A stretch of 64,000 bases of DNA from Tigriopus japonicus (lineage: Eukaryota; Arthropoda; Copepoda; Harpacticoida; Harpacticidae): the NCBI GenBank assembly GCA_010645155.1, contig JAAGOF010000071.1, positions 927,106-991,105 of the forward strand, read 5' to 3'. Below, piece after piece: positions 23,401-38,200 of the stretch. Positions within the stretch are counted from its first letter, which is position 1, and every line of letters begins with the position of its first letter. A model generated the notes under the pieces. The model made no database searches and had not been told where the DNA came from. It saw only the letters and a program-made list of their open reading frames with translations. Position numbers and translations under genes: made by a program.

Positions 23401-26400
23401 CTCAACCCTTGCTTGTGAGCGGGAAGACGGGGGAGACTCATTACTGGATGACCTCTAAAGTAGTAAGGCGTTGCACAAAAACAGACATCCAACCATTTTG
23501 GACTGGACATCTTCAATTTCACGAGGGCAGGTGAGCAGCGGAGCTCGTTCAAGACTGTCCACTTCGTTTAGCTTGGATACCCAAACAAGACGAACTCACA
23601 TTCCTCACGCACCGCAACAGTGCTGAAAAGTCTTCGATGTCAAAATATGGATAAGCAATTGACCCTCACTCAAGAGATCGAGCCACTTGGCACGCATTGC
23701 CCAACCATCTACTTAACCAACGTCTTAGGGCCACTGAAAAAAGGTTAGGGATGAAATTAGCGAAGCACTTGCTCTTTCCAAATGAATCAGCCCGTGTGCG
23801 TATTTCCTCAACCTCAGTTCCTTTGAATAGGTCAGTTCAGGCTTGAAAGGATGCCAATTTGTTAGGCCTACTAGGTCTTTGTTGTGCCAAAGTCCTGTTG
23901 CCTCCAATATGTGCATTTGTAAGATCCCAGATAGGATTATTCCACTTTGATCAGACAAGCATAAACGAGAGAGTGTGATTACATCTAGGAGGAAGCTGCA
24001 AGAATGCGTGAAGAGCTAAGCATCTTGAAAATCCCTACCTAATTTGTACTGTTTCTGGCTCATCGAGATTCATTCGACGAATCACATATGGGGTGGCAAA
24101 ATATGAGCTCCATATTTGTACCCCCGTTAGGCCACCAGATACCATGATGTGACAACTTTATGACAAAGAGCTTAGCGTCTCTGTCTGAGTGTTTTACTTC
24201 TATCTATTTCCTTCATTTTTTAATGCCGTTGACCACAAGTCATCCTCAATTAGAACTAGCACTCAATTTTTAGAACACAGTGCTATTGATTTGGCTTTGG
24301 AGTAGGTAAAATGCTGTCTGTGGCCTTCTAAGACTGATCGTTTAGATCAAATGAAACCGTCTGAGGCTGTCATGGCCAAGTACGAGAGTTTTGGCTGAAG
24401 TGAGCAACTGCCACACTTTTGGACACTTATCACGAGCAGATCATTGCAGACCAGCGACTTCCTGCTTCGAATTACCGCATCTTTAACCATAAAGCGACTA
24501 GATCTTGTTTCCCCAAAGATGGAAAATCTCTTATTCCACTTGGTATATGCCAAGATCTTTAAGCTTTTGTTCTGTCCATGAAAAAAACGTGACATGAGTG
24601 GTAGAATATTATCTAGGCCCTAAAAAGAATCACCCTTGTCACCTGCCTACCGTTCTAACTTTGGCATAATTTGATCAAGAATGATCCATCTGAAAGGTGA
24701 GAGGATGGATCCTTTCCTTGGAACTGGGTAACCAGTAATGAATTCCCATTTCCCAGTTCAATCATACCTTTGACACCCAATCTCCACGGGCTTCAGTCAA
24801 AATGGTAGACATGATGAGGATCATGTGTCTTGCAATGTTTGCTTGGTCGTGTCAGGCACTTTTCCAGGATGACTCCTAATCCATTTTCCTTCTTTCCTCA
24901 CTTTTGGTGTCACCCCAATCTGCCTTACGGGACGTTCAGCTGAGGTGCTCATCAGGATTGACATTTTCGGCCGTTATTCCAAAGGATTTCTCATGATACG
25001 CACAGATGCAATCTTCTCCCGCTGCTCTTCAAGTTCATTGCCATTTTTTCGCCCTCAATCGCGAGTGACGTTGAAGATGATTGAAAGGTGCGAGGTTGAA
25101 TAACTGGGTGCGAAGTCACAAAAATGCCTGGTGTCGGTTTAATCGAACGATTCGTATTTCCTTTTGGATGTGAGACCGAAGGTAAACAACAATAGAATGT
25201 AAATCAATCTTGAAGTTTGGACTCCAATCTTTGGAAACTGTCAGTATCAATTTAGATGATCCCGCCGATTTGGAATGTGGGTTTTGACGAATTTTTCGCT
25301 CATTTCCTTGACTGATGCCCAGATTCTACCCTATGTAGACCGTGCCATATCATGATCAAGCGGAATGGATTCGAAAAAATATTTTAATAGTGGCAGTGAT
25401 GATGATTGATGATTAGAAAGAAGCCTGAACTTTACGTGTAATCTCTCTCATCTTCCTGAAGTCAAGGACAACACCGAGTTTCAATTCTGAAGCGGATTGC
25501 AGAAAACGTAGTCATCGCACACTTCACTCTTGCAAGAATCCCTGTTGGGTGCTTTTCTTAGCTTGTGCGGGCCTCTTCACAACGTGGCGTTAGTCAAAAA
25601 GAAAAAAAGAGGGGAACATGTCACCCTGAAGGACCCCAATGTGTGAGTTAACCGGGATTCATCTCAGGTATGTCCTCAAAATGAGGAATGCGTGCCAAAA
25701 GCAAACGGCACATTTTCTTTCGAAACGCAAAACCGGAATCAAACCGTTTGGCATGGCATTGCCAGAAAATAGCAACTTGAAGGACTTGTGTGGCGATATT
25801 GAGTCAATAGTTACGGTATGATCTTCAACCAAGAAGAGAAACATGGCGATGTTCGCAGATGCTATCATTACTACGTCAAAGCCCGCATTGTTTGTTTATT
25901 TGTTTAGTTATTTCTGGTTTGAAAGCGAGCATCTGTGTTGGAAATGGCAGAGTCAACCATTGGCAACCAATTAAACCAGTGAAGATGGGCAAAAAGTCAA
26001 TAACGAACTTTCAGAGAGGGAATGACTAATGCACCTCCATTTTCCTTAGTTCGTTGATGATGACTGTTGTTCAAAGGTCAAGATTATCAGGAAGACACTT
26101 GGCAAACGGCTCATCCCTTACCCTCTATTCCATTCAGTAAAGGGCTTGAGTCAAAGACGGAATTGTTCGAGGCTGACACTCGCCCATATGTCATCGACGT
26201 TGACAATGACGGCAAAGCACTAAGCAATCGTTCTTGAGCTCTTTAGGGGTTACCCGTGACAGGGGCTGACGGGAGAGAGATATTCTGGTGCATTTCGTAA
26301 GCCATAAATCGTATGTCAAGAGGTCGAATGAATATTCCGTCATGCCACCGTGCAAAGTTTTTCCGTTTCTCCCTGCAATTCAAGTTCCTTCTTGCTGGAT

Positions 26401-29400
26401 GGTGTGATAATGGTCTGAGAGACTTGAATAGGGAAACCTGAATTTGGTTGGCACTTGAGAACATGAGTTTGAGACGGACGTTTGTACAGGAACCCTTTTA
26501 CTACACAATGGGCAATTCTGTAAATTGCATAAAACCTTCAGTCGACGTAGAGCAAATCTCGTTTGATGGCGAAATAGGTTCATGATCGTTGCATGGGCAC
26601 TCTGTTTTTAAATTAGAAACCGAGCATTTCGCACGACGAATCTTAAGACCACCAACCACCTAGCATGCTTCCATTTCATTCCGATGCAAGTGGTTAGGGT
26701 TTGCCATATAATTAATACTAAATTTGAATAAAAGAATCATTTCCAAATGTCAGACCAGCGCTCAACATGCAACTTTTCATGGGTTATACGCTCACAAACA
26801 AAAAAGTTGAGGGCTTCGTTCGGAAGAGAAAAAGGAAATAAAATCCATAGTTTATGGTCATGCATTGACCGGGAAGATCACACAAAGTCAAGAATTCAAT
26901 ATATCAGTGACAAGATCGCCTAGAAAATGGTTGAATCTTCCTTAAATATTGTCTCCACCGCATGACAACAACATCGGACAAAATTCGAATGAAATCGGCC
27001 AGAGAAAGGTCAAGGACTCCACAAAGCATATTTTTGGCCGATGTCTGGGGTTGAGCTTGAGCGGCTATCTTTACCTAGAACCCCTACACCTTTTCTTCTC
27101 AACGACCCGGACTTCTCTGTGAAGTTGAAATATTCTCAAGAGTTGTTCAGAAGACGTCCTAACGTATGGAATGTTTGCCATGTCATTGGCCGTTTCCCTT
27201 GAAAACCCATTTTCATGCTTAATGGTTTTAGTCAACGACACCACTTTTTGCTTTGCGTCCGTATCTTACTCTTGATGACAGCAAGTTATTGAATATCCAT
27301 ATCTATTAAGAAGATTTTATTAAAGCTAAGGAAAATGACCCACAATAGTAGCAGCGGAAACTTAATCCTCTTGGATTTAATTAAAAGCTCTTTTGGTTGG
27401 TCCTTCCAACCTGGTTCATACGGTACAACTTAACGAGATTTGAAGATGCCTCTGGCCGATGATTTGTCACTTTTCGTTTCCCCAAGTTATAAATACCCAT
27501 TGTCTTGTTTCATCCAACTAGCCAACAAGGATGCCGTCCGTCCTTCAAGGTCACACGAATTCTACATACACGAATCAGCTGCTTAATAATACTCGTCTTC
27601 TTTTCCTGCTCTTCACTAAGCTCCGTCGTTTTCGTAACGTTTCTTCCAATCATGGCTCATATGAACCAAGGCAGCAGAATGGTGTACTCGTGTTGTACTG
27701 TAGTCTGTACTAGAATAGGAACCCGGTTGGTTCCTCGATGAGAGTGAATCGGAGCTCTCACGATGCGGATATGTATTTACGTACGCATATCATGCACGCA
27801 CTCCCCGGCTTCCCGCGTGTCCACATTTTGTTGCAGTAATAGAAATAAGTTGGTAGTAGTACTCATTAGAGTTAGATGACTTATGCTTTATTACTTATTT
27901 GCATTTTGTAGGCTTTTGTGCCATCCCTTTTTTTCTGTAGATATTTTCAATTCCATAAAAATGATTGAATTTAATGACAAGCTAAAAGAAAATCTAAAAA
28001 AATCAAAAAAATATTGCATCAACCTAAAATAGACCAAACATTACCTGAAAATGTCTAATGTTTTGGCTATGTTTGTTTGGCATCGCTCATAGTTTTGTCT
28101 TGCTCAAATATTCCTTACCTGAAATTACACAATGAAAATATTCTTCCTTAAATGTATTATTTGATTGACGTTATATCACCTTAAATATGTACAGTTGAAG
28201 CCCATTTACAATTCATTCTTCAAATAAAAAAAAAGCATGGAAGGCGAAAAACTTTACAAGAAACATCTGTTTTTGTAGGGTAGCTAACTTTTGTTTTCGA
28301 TAGGTGTTTAAAACAGTTCAACTTTTGCCAAACTTTTTGTTTCGACTTGTCCACTAGCTTTTGAAACAAGGAAAATCTAAGAAAAATATAGCCCTCTGAA
28401 ATCCTGAAGTACTTTATTGAGCATGTAGACACGTTTTCAGCGTCTTTCCAGCTCTGTTAGAGCATCTTTTTTACAGCTCTAGTAATCAGAAGACCTGAGC
28501 AATGGGGTACATTCCCACACACACACATTTGGACAATCATCAGTGTTGGTCGATAGCAAGAGATCCTTATCAACGTTTATCTTACGATTTCGTGAAGATG
28601 AGCAACGTATTACCTGCCTTCGGCATGTGAGAAACGGAGAAGCAAAGGGGCAGTCTGAACACTGGATCTTCGAGGAACAATACAATCTCAACACACTGAA
28701 GAAGTTGAAATTGTACCATTCACGGTAGAACGTGGCAATTAGTCCGCTCTTGGCGTTGATGAAACTTGAACTTGTCGGCTTCCTCGTCCATTATTCTGGC
28801 CCTAACATGAAGTTCAAAAGAATCCGAGCAAGCTCAATCCAGGAAGATCGAAATCCACGTCAAGCCACGTGGCTTTGCTCTGACTCATTAATTAGAGGAT
28901 AACCATTAATTTGAATGGGACCATCAGGTCCGCACTCAGTTTCGGAGATTTCAATGAACAAAGAAGAACAGAGGATGGAATGCCTAGTGCATTTGAAAAG
29001 AAGGATAACCGTGGTTTTGAGACGAAGATGGGCTATCTGACTTACCACCTATTCCTGAACCATTTCGTTGGGCACTATACCTGATAACTTGAAATTTGGA
29101 TCAAAGATTGGCCAATGAAATAAGTTCTCTTATTGGTACGATAAGAAGATATTTGAAATCCTATTAGATTGGTAATAGCTAGGAAAACAAATGTGGTACT
29201 AAACAACTAAGGTTTTTTTGCGATCTCTTTCGCTATTATTTGGGCATCTTTTTCTTATAAGCCAAAGATGAATGGAAGATGGCGGAAAAAACTGTCGATC
29301 AGTAGGATCTAAGTTATCCATTGAATGTGAGTCATGCTTCCCAAATTGATACTTCGAGATTTGGTCCGATTTGAGACTCACGATTAAATCTCTATTGGAT

Positions 29401-31560
29401 GTCGTGGCAGGTACTTGAATCTTTAGCTTTGTAGATTTAACTCACTTTGTGTTTGGCTTCTTGATTCTTTGGCTCTGACTTGGGATATCATTTTCATATC
29501 CTTGACTGGCTATTATGCACTTCCTCATATCAAAATTCTAAACTGTTGCCAAAGGTGTTAAAATCCATTTCAAAAAGGACGTAACAATAGCCGATAATCG
29601 GGTATTGATGTTTCTTGAGAAGAGAAAAATGATGCTCAAATTCAAAGCCTCCATCTAAAAGCTTTCAATTCCAAGAGCATTACCATCCATCCAGATGGCT
29701 TAGCAAGGGATAAAGGCTCGCTTTAGATCGAAAAGGCACTTTGGTATTCATTGGTTAAACAAAGGTGGAAGTTAATTCATGAGCATCTTCAATTTCCCTC
29801 GACTCTCAAAAAGCGAAACGTGGCGAGAAGGACACGAAAAAAATCTTGCTCTAGGCACGTGGAATGTCCTGAGGTTTCAGATGAGCAACAGTGGTAACGT
29901 ATGTCTCCATATTCTGGCACAGCTCTTCTTTCTGTCCTATTTTACCATTATCCAATGTACTCATTTGTTTGGTTCTACAAAGGGGGAGTTGTTATTAGTT
30001 GGTGGGAATAAGCGGCCTTAACATGCACAGGAAGTAAACGCTTTCGTCATGAAAAGTGGATTAACTCCTCTGAAAAAAGCTGATGGTTTCATTGACATTC
30101 AAGGTCACGAGCATGACCAGGTATGGTTTGTTTACTCATGACTTCTCGAACTTTGAAAAAAAGTGTAAATGTTCACAATTCGCCAGATGATTCAAGAAGA
30201 CCGTTGATAATTGCGCTGCGGGCAGCAACTTTGTCAATCTTTCCGTACATTCTCTTTTCTTTTTTTCTTTGAAATCTTAGCTCGCTTCCCCCATGAATCA
30301 TGAGTCAGCGATAAACATGTTGGCTTTTAATTTGCCAACATTAGCCGGACAATGAGGGTCGTGAGAAGCTCCAAATTGGCATTAATATTCACCTCACAAA
30401 GTCTTCCATCTTAATCGTCCTGACCCCCAGGACGGGCTGATTAGTTATCTTTGATAGGTCCAATTATTTTGACACAGGCCAAGATTGATGTCCAAGGATT
30501 TAGACGAATAAAGAACCACAGTCATAAAAGAGGGTGAATAAAAAGATTTCCAGTGTTGGTCAAATCAAGATTTCCCTTTGATGGAGCACTAGCACGACAC
30601 GAATGGCCTCTTGACACCTCGTCGTCAAGGTCGGGTCATCGCCATGTTCATGCCATTGAAAAGTAACTGCATCCACGCGTTTTACGATTGCATTTCCAGC
30701 ATTTCTCTTTTGTATTCAAATTCATTTAAGTGGGATTCAAACCTGAAAATTGGCCATAAGATTGCCACCTCCGAAAAGGAGAGCTCAATCAACGAAAACT
30801 TGCTTTGGCTTGTGTCATGCCGTCATGATGTTTTGTCACTCTCCAGATATCGAAAATGCCATTCAATGCAATCTTCAAAAACCGGTTGAGAAGGTGGATT
30901 CCTGATGTCATGGTCAAGAAATGGCATTCGCCGGTTACATATTCGCGATCTTTATGGTCACCGACGTCGTTGTCGTCCAGGCGTGGGTTTCAGCATCGAT
31001 CTACAAAATCCCATGTGATTCATCATGGATGGGATTTAAAACCATTAACTATTGACCACAAAGTTTAAGGTCAAATGACCTGTTTTGATTTTGTGTTTCC
31101 GAGTTCCAGAGAATCTTCACTCTGTCTCCCTCGTGACCACAAAAACCACTCATGAGATTTGTGTCTAATGCTGAGAACAGGTGCTTGCTTACAGTATACT
31201 CTTGTTATTTAGTTGTCCCATGAATGAGTGCCCATGGGAAACATTGAGTGTCAAGTGCATTATGGTATTACCATAGACAAATGGGTTTAGGATAAGCATA
31301 ATAATCCCCTATGGTACATGTAGACGACTCTGAGATCTGAATCGAGATGTTAATCTTAAAAGGCAGGAGATCAGACGTTGGCTTTGTTCGAGCCAAATTT
31401 GGTTCTTCAATGGTTTGTCTGTTCTTGTTTACGAATTGTCAAGGGAGATTTAACACCTTCGCCACCCAAACCGAAAACTGGATGTCCATCCAGCAATCAT
31501 TTTCTTCCTTTATCCTTGATCTTTCGACAATGGTATGCAAACAGAGGCCTGAACACTTGA
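17454..31560. other. 14-kb stretch without a convincing gene
   Basis: Only short frames without recognisable domains are present. Simple repeats: GA-rich at 18827-18850, GACC at 19883-19910, GAAC/GGAT at 20377-20403. A possible core promoter (TTATAAATAC at ~27487, then an ATG at 27531 in a 60-codon frame) and a possible two-exon cysteine-rich frame at 22388-23161 are the only hints of genes; I regard both as unproven. Part of this could be intron of a gene whose exons I cannot see. Confidence 0.4.
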
Positions 31561-32223
31561 TATTTTTGTTTCAACAATTTATTTTGCATTCTCGCGTACA
31601 TCAATAATGGAAATGGTAGAGAATATCATCATCATTCATGGAATACAATCGTCACACACACACTCGCACAAGAGAAGCCTCTTTCTTGAATCTTGGGGTA
31701 AAACATGAAGTGGGATAGAACCCTCGCTAAACGCTCTCACGAAAGTTACGGAAAGAAACGTCTTTTCATCCTATGGCCACTTTTCTTGAGAGTTTTATGG
31801 CAAATAAAAACCGAATTCCTGGTATGCAATATTTGAGCAATATCGCTTGAAGTTGGCGGATTGCTCGACGAGTCTTCTTTTGGAAAGAGTTAATAGGTTT
31901 TGCATATCAGAAGAACCTTAATGAAAATGTGTCTCCGTCACTTTTTTCTCGAAATTTTCCTTGGCAAAAATCACCAAAAATGGAAACTTCCAATGTAATC
32001 ACAGCTGCCAACGGAGGGCGATAAGGAATCCAAAAAAGCCATTATTGGCAAATGAGCAGGCCAAATCTTTTGCTTATGTGACTAGAGATGAGTATTACTT
32101 CCAATGCCACAACAAGTGTTTTGATTAGGGTTTTCCCTTTCCGTACATAAGTAACAAAAGTAGACTGAAATTAAAGATGGATTGCTCGTTTTTTCAACAA
32201 GATATAACAATAGGGGACCTTAG

Positions 32224-35200
32224 CTAGACAATTGGTAGGGAATCACTTTCCTTGCTGTTTTCAACCGCAACCGTTGCTTCTGTCGTGGCTTGACTGCTTT
32301 GATCTGCACGGGTATTCAGAATTCGAGTCGAGGCCGTTGGATTAAGGGCCCTCGTGTTCAAGACTTGGCCGCTCAAAAGTGGAAATAAACGGGTACTAAG
32401 TGAACCCGTGGGAGAGAATGGAGAAGGGGTGGGTTCGAAAGTACTTTTGGGCTTTGGAGTTGACTCCTTCGAAGCCGGAGAAGATGCCGGCCTATTTTTG
32501 GAGTGCTTCTCTATCAAATTAGCGAGAGCGGTAGACACTCGTCGAGAATTACTCGAGGAAGTGCTAAGAGTATCATTAGAGCCTCTATCTTCCGATTGGT
32601 TGGGGCTCGTTATGGGCTTTTGGGTGTCTGTTATTGATGAATTGGACACAGACAACGATTGAAGCTCCTCTTCCTTTTGATCCTCATTGATAGGAGTGTT
32701 TGATGTTGTGTTGCTCACATCTTCTCCGTCTTCATCATGATTATTATTGGCATCTTCGCTGCTGCTTGTGCTGTTGTGGTCGTCGTCAGTCTGGTGCCGA
32801 ATTGTGATTAATGGCTTCTTGTTACCCCGACGATTCGACGAAGAGAACTTGGGCCGAGAACTATGTCTGAAGGGATGTTTTCGCTTGATTCCATTGTCGC
32901 CAACGTACCGACTTTTGGCTTTTAAGTCGGATTTGACACGAGGTGTCTGTCCGTCTGGTCTAACTAACGGAAGTTTATCATCAGGGTTCAACTTGTTCTC
33001 CAGTCCTTGAGCGTTGGAATCAATTGACTTTTCAAATCTGGTTTGATCGGAGGCTTCCACTGTGGCTACTTTACGAGATAACTTGTTTCGATTGAACAGC
33101 TTTCCGCGGTTGGCCAATCGAGCGCGGATGTTGGACTTGACACGGGGTTGTTTGCCATCCGGTCTCAAGGGAATAAGTTCCGGATCTCTTTCTGCTTCTT
33201 CGAAAATGGGATCAGGAGTAAGGGGGGGTTCGAAGGTAGAGGTTGACGAAATTCCCCCCGGGACTTCTGTTACAGCTTCATCGTCATATTGAACGCCAGC
33301 CGTAACAGCCAAACCGGGCACCCTCTCGGTTACAGGATCGGCGACATCGTCGTCGGATACGTCTTCCGGCGTAGTTGTTACCGCAACAAAGTTAATGTTG
33401 GATAAATCAATATCCACTTTTTTGCCCAAACGCTCATTTTGGCCAGATTTTTTCCTCTGCCAACGGTTCTTTTGGGCAATTTGAAGGTTGGACTTGACAC
33501 GTGGTTTTCGTCGAGGTGGGTATGTCACAATTGGGGGTAGTCGTGGTTCCACAGTGGTTGTAGGGGGTAGGGTCAGAATAGCACCTGAAGCAACCCCGGG
33601 AATTCGGCCTGGTTCTTGATCAAGGGATGCTTCTGAAGTGACCTCATTTTCAGGGGTTGTATGGGGAGAGGGAGTTGGACGTCTTCTAGGATTGAATCGA
33701 GACCGGCGCCCATCCAAAGATGTAGGCTGATTATGAGTAATAGGAGAACTCGATTTGTTTTCCGAGGTGAGTGTAAAATCAGGTAAGCCTTTAATGGTGG
33801 CCGTTCCTTTGAAGTGAGCCAAAAGTTGTTCCTTGGTGAGTAAATGTGATGGTCTTGAACCTTGGGCTCGAGGAGAGAAATCGAGCTGAGGCTCCTCCGT
33901 TGTGGATATGGTCCTCTCTGTTGTTGTTGTGGTGGTTGTGGTGGTTTCTGGTTCTTGGGTAGTGGTGGTGAATCTAGATGAACGAGAGAAGCTAGGGCGA
34001 GCTTTTGGGGTAAAAATGCTTCTTGTTGTTGACACAATGGGTGAAAAGTTATTGTTGTTGTTGTTGGATGGTGTAGGTATGAACCTGGATGATAATCCAA
34101 ATGAGCGGACAGTGGACGTAGAGACGGGAGCAAATGTAGTCGATCGCACAGGGGCAACAGTGGTTTCAACAGATGGGATCACAGTTGTAAAGGGTGGGTC
34201 ATCTTCAAAGTCCTCGGCATAGAAATATTCCTCGTTTTTATCGTCTTGAGCTCTTAATGAAGGAGCCTCTGTGGTTCGAACTGACAAAGGTCGGGCAAAA
34301 TTATTCACCCTGGGTCGAGGAGTGGTGATGAGAGGATCTTCGTAGTCCGAAAATGGCTCCAGAGTGACGTCCACTTCGTTTTCAATTTCATTGATGCCTT
34401 CGTTTCCAGTCACAGACTTGCCGTCTCTGAGAGGTGTGAGTTGAGCGAGAAGTTGATTCAATTCTTGTCGAGTTTTCTTATTCTTATTACGTCTTCGACC
34501 GGTGATACGGTTTCCCTTCTTGAAAAGATGATGGAAATTGCGTTTCCTAGCCTTGATATTCGATTTCACTCTCGGTCTACGCCCATCAGCCACTTTGGAA
34601 GGTGGACACTTGAAAGGATTGGAACATCCTTTGTCGAAGGTATTATTATCAAAAGCGCCATCGTCATCATCATACTCATCATCGTCGTCATAATCATTGG
34701 TATTTTGTGCAGGAAGTGGCGAGGCAACGCCGAATTGGTGCTTTCTGATCTTGTTCCTTCTCGAACCTCCAAAGCGTCCTCGATTTCGTTGCCTTGCCAA
34801 GATGTCAGACTTGACTCGAGGCTGTTGACGAACACGAGTAGGTGGGGTATTGACATTAACACTAGTGCGCGGCTCTTCGTCGAACTCATCGACTTCGCCA
34901 ACAAATTCAGGCTCTTCTGGTTCCAAAAAGACATTTGGTCTGGCAGATACACGAGGCCGTTTTCGGATGATAGGTTGTCTTCCACCACCTCGTCCTCGGA
35001 ATCTGTTTGCCCCTCCCCTTTGTTTGAGATGAACATTTGACTTAACACGTGGTGGACTACCCGGTGGTCGAGCACGTGGAAAGGATGGAAATCCATTACG
35101 CGGTTTCTCTTCGATAAAAGTGTTGTCAGAGAACGGTTCGGGGGTTGAAACCTCGAATGTGGGCTGGATCGTTGAGGATATGCCGGGTGAATTTGAAACG

Positions 35201-38200
35201 GACACATCGACAGGTCCGAAGGTGCTGGAAACGAAAGGCGGTCGAAACGTGGTGGAGACGAATTGAGGCCTTTCCTTTCTAGGTTTGGCCGAGAAGGGAT
35301 GTATCTTTGGCCCTGGAGTTGGGCTGAAGAATGGTCGAGAAGTGACGGGAGACAGAGTGCTTGAGGGGAAAATGGTATTGGGGGTTGTGGGATTGAATGC
35401 TTGGAACCCTGAGGGAGCAAACGAGTCGGTGACTGTGGGCTCAAAGGGTGCCACAGAGGAAGGCCCACGTGTTCCTTGAGAAATGGGACCAAACCCAGAA
35501 TTTTCAGTTGGTCCAAAGTTGTCGAAGGGGTTTTCAGTTGTTCCAATTGTAGCCAATGGAGAGGCTGTTGGAATTTGGTCGAAAGGAGATGAGTTGTCTT
35601 GCGGCTTTCGAGAGCCAAACTTTTTGCGATTGAACCTGTTCCTATTGTTGTTGTTATTGTGACGTATGTTGGATTTCACTCTGGGAGGACGGCCATCTGG
35701 TCTGACCTCGGGTCCTCCAATAAAGGTGTTCTGTTCCACTTCAACGTTTTCATTATTGGTGTTCTCGTCGTCGTCAAAGGGAGAAATGAAATTGATATTG
35801 GCGTCAACAAGTTCGACCTTGTTACCAATCTTGTTCCTGGGACTCTCGTTGAACCGGTTACGGCTTCTCAAAATGTTGGATTTCACTCTGGGAGGTCGAC
35901 CATCGGGACGCACCACCGGGCCTTGGTTGTCATTTACTTGGCTATTGAAGTTGTTGATTTCGTCAACCGTGTCAAATCCTTGGTCTGTTCCGAAATCATT
36001 CGAAGTGTCAATTGTCACCTTGTTCCTGTTTCTATTCTTGAATCGGTTTGCGTTGTGCCTATTAGCGTGGATGTTCGACTTGACACGTGGAGGTCTTCGA
36101 GTGGTCTTGGTCACTCCGATTGGGATGGCAGTAGTGGTGGGTGAGAGGAATGGAGGCCGGTTTGGGATCGGAGGTGTCTTGGGTCGTGGCCCAAAAGGTC
36201 TGGTGCTCACATCCTCGTCCTCATCATAGTCTGAACCTCCTTGGAAACCGTTGTTGGAAGTAATCCTAGTATTCTGCCCTCTGCCAGAGTCGCGGTTTCC
36301 AGTCAACACTGGCGAGCTATTGGCTAAAAAATGATTGGCCTCGTTTTGTTGGTTGGGCGTGGTGAACCGGGTGTTCTCCTCCTCATATTCATAGTAATCG
36401 TAGTTATCCACTCCATAGTCGTCTTCGTACAGGTTATCTTGTTCCCCTGGTTGTGAGGAGGGTTGCTGCTTTTGACCGAAATCATTGGTAAACAACAGCA
36501 CGGATTGCTGGCAATCGACCTCAAACCAATTGGTGCAGACTAAATTCTGTTGATCGAATACGGTGTCATTCGGACACAGAAATTTAAAGTCCCGGAACTG
36601 CAAAGAGACAAAAGGAGAAAATTTTAATTGTCATCTTGAGGTTGTGGTCCAAGAAGGGTAACTAACGAAACCGTCATGCGAGTCATAACGGATCCTGTCG
36701 AATGGTATTTGCACTGACACCGAAAATGGAGGGGCTGTCCTTTGTATCCTATTACTATTACCCTTATTGCTCCCTGTTGCAAATACTTCCTATTTGCCTG
36801 CATGAGGCCATCGCATCCTAATGTCAAGTTGACTACAACACATCTGTGGAAATACGCAGCGTCTGTAGCCCATATCAGGATTGACCTTTCCCCTTCCCCA
36901 TCTAACCTCCTGTTCATGCATTATCAATCTTTCTTCAGCTTGGGTAACCTTGGGTAACGGCAAATGTCTAATTTCACGCACCTCCAATAACAAGGCAATA
37001 CGTAGAGTGGATAGTTTTCCGCATTCTACGAAACTGGTAGGCTTGCTATTTACCGTGGATTTGCTGGCACTTGCCTATCATGACAATCTGACCCTGAAGT
37101 CCTTGAGATTTGGTTCTTATTGTTGTTTTGGTATTTGTTGTTTTTTTTCTCCCAAAGGAAAACCACCATGGCTATCATCATCAAGCCATAAATCGTTGCT
37201 TTTGAGAAATCTTTGAAAACAATCGTGGATGAGCCCAAAATGGTTACAATGCCTTTGAAACAGTACTGCTCAGCTGGCATCATCATCTTTTGTTCTCTAC
37301 CTTGAGCATGGAGATCATCTTCATTTCAGGACGCACCAAGCCTGCTCATAGTCTACCTAGAGTGCAGCTCAGGGCAAAAAGCATCATGATGATCACCATC
37401 ATGATCATCATTATTATTGGGTGCATGCATGAGAGCAGCCAGCTCAAAAATAAAAAATATATATTCTATTCTTTGCCCATACACATACATCGAAACTGAG
37501 TAGTCTACGACTTTATTGAAAGCAAGAACGGAACGGATGCACCGAAATCAATCAATTTCTTCCACTCTTAGATCCCACCAGACTCAAAACGGGCACGTTT
37601 AGAGGATGACCTTGCACTGTCTTAACAAGGTCTGGTATTGGCATCCTTCAAAAATTGCATATCAAATTTACACCAATTGGGTTCTGAATAAAACCCGCTA
37701 GCCACTTAAAATGACGAGCGAGATTCGGCGAATTCGGGAGACGAATTTCGTTCGTGGAATCCCAAAATTGGTTGGAAACTCATCTTCCTTCAAGTTCATT
37801 TTGAAGAAGGTAGGAAGATCTTTTAAATGATCATTAGCTGTGGTTCTTGTCAGGGCCCTTAGCTCCCCAAATCAACGACCCATCTAAGAAGGATGAGTAC
37901 AGAGAAACGATTTTCAACGATCGATCCGCCAACAAGGCTTCTGGAGTAGTGAACTAGAACGAACAAATGTACGGACGAAGCAAGCCGCAAAGCAGCTATT
38001 TCAAGTCGGAAATTCCTCAGTTGACGAACAAGTTCAAGGCCTTTTCTCGGTTGTGCTCTAGGCTTGGAAAAATGAGTTGTCGCTCTTAAGTACTGAATAG
38101 AAATGAGGGCTATTTTTAGCGAACTAATGCAAGGTCTTCTTCGCTTTTCGTTCTACCACCACGTGCCTTTTGCCAGGGTAAAGATTATAATTATGCGAAA

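Noticed and set aside
33573..35618. Long minus-strand frames (198 and 350 codons) overlapping the chitin-binding exon
   Set aside because: They are alternate frames of the low-complexity 1457-codon exon, whose repeats and composition explain them.
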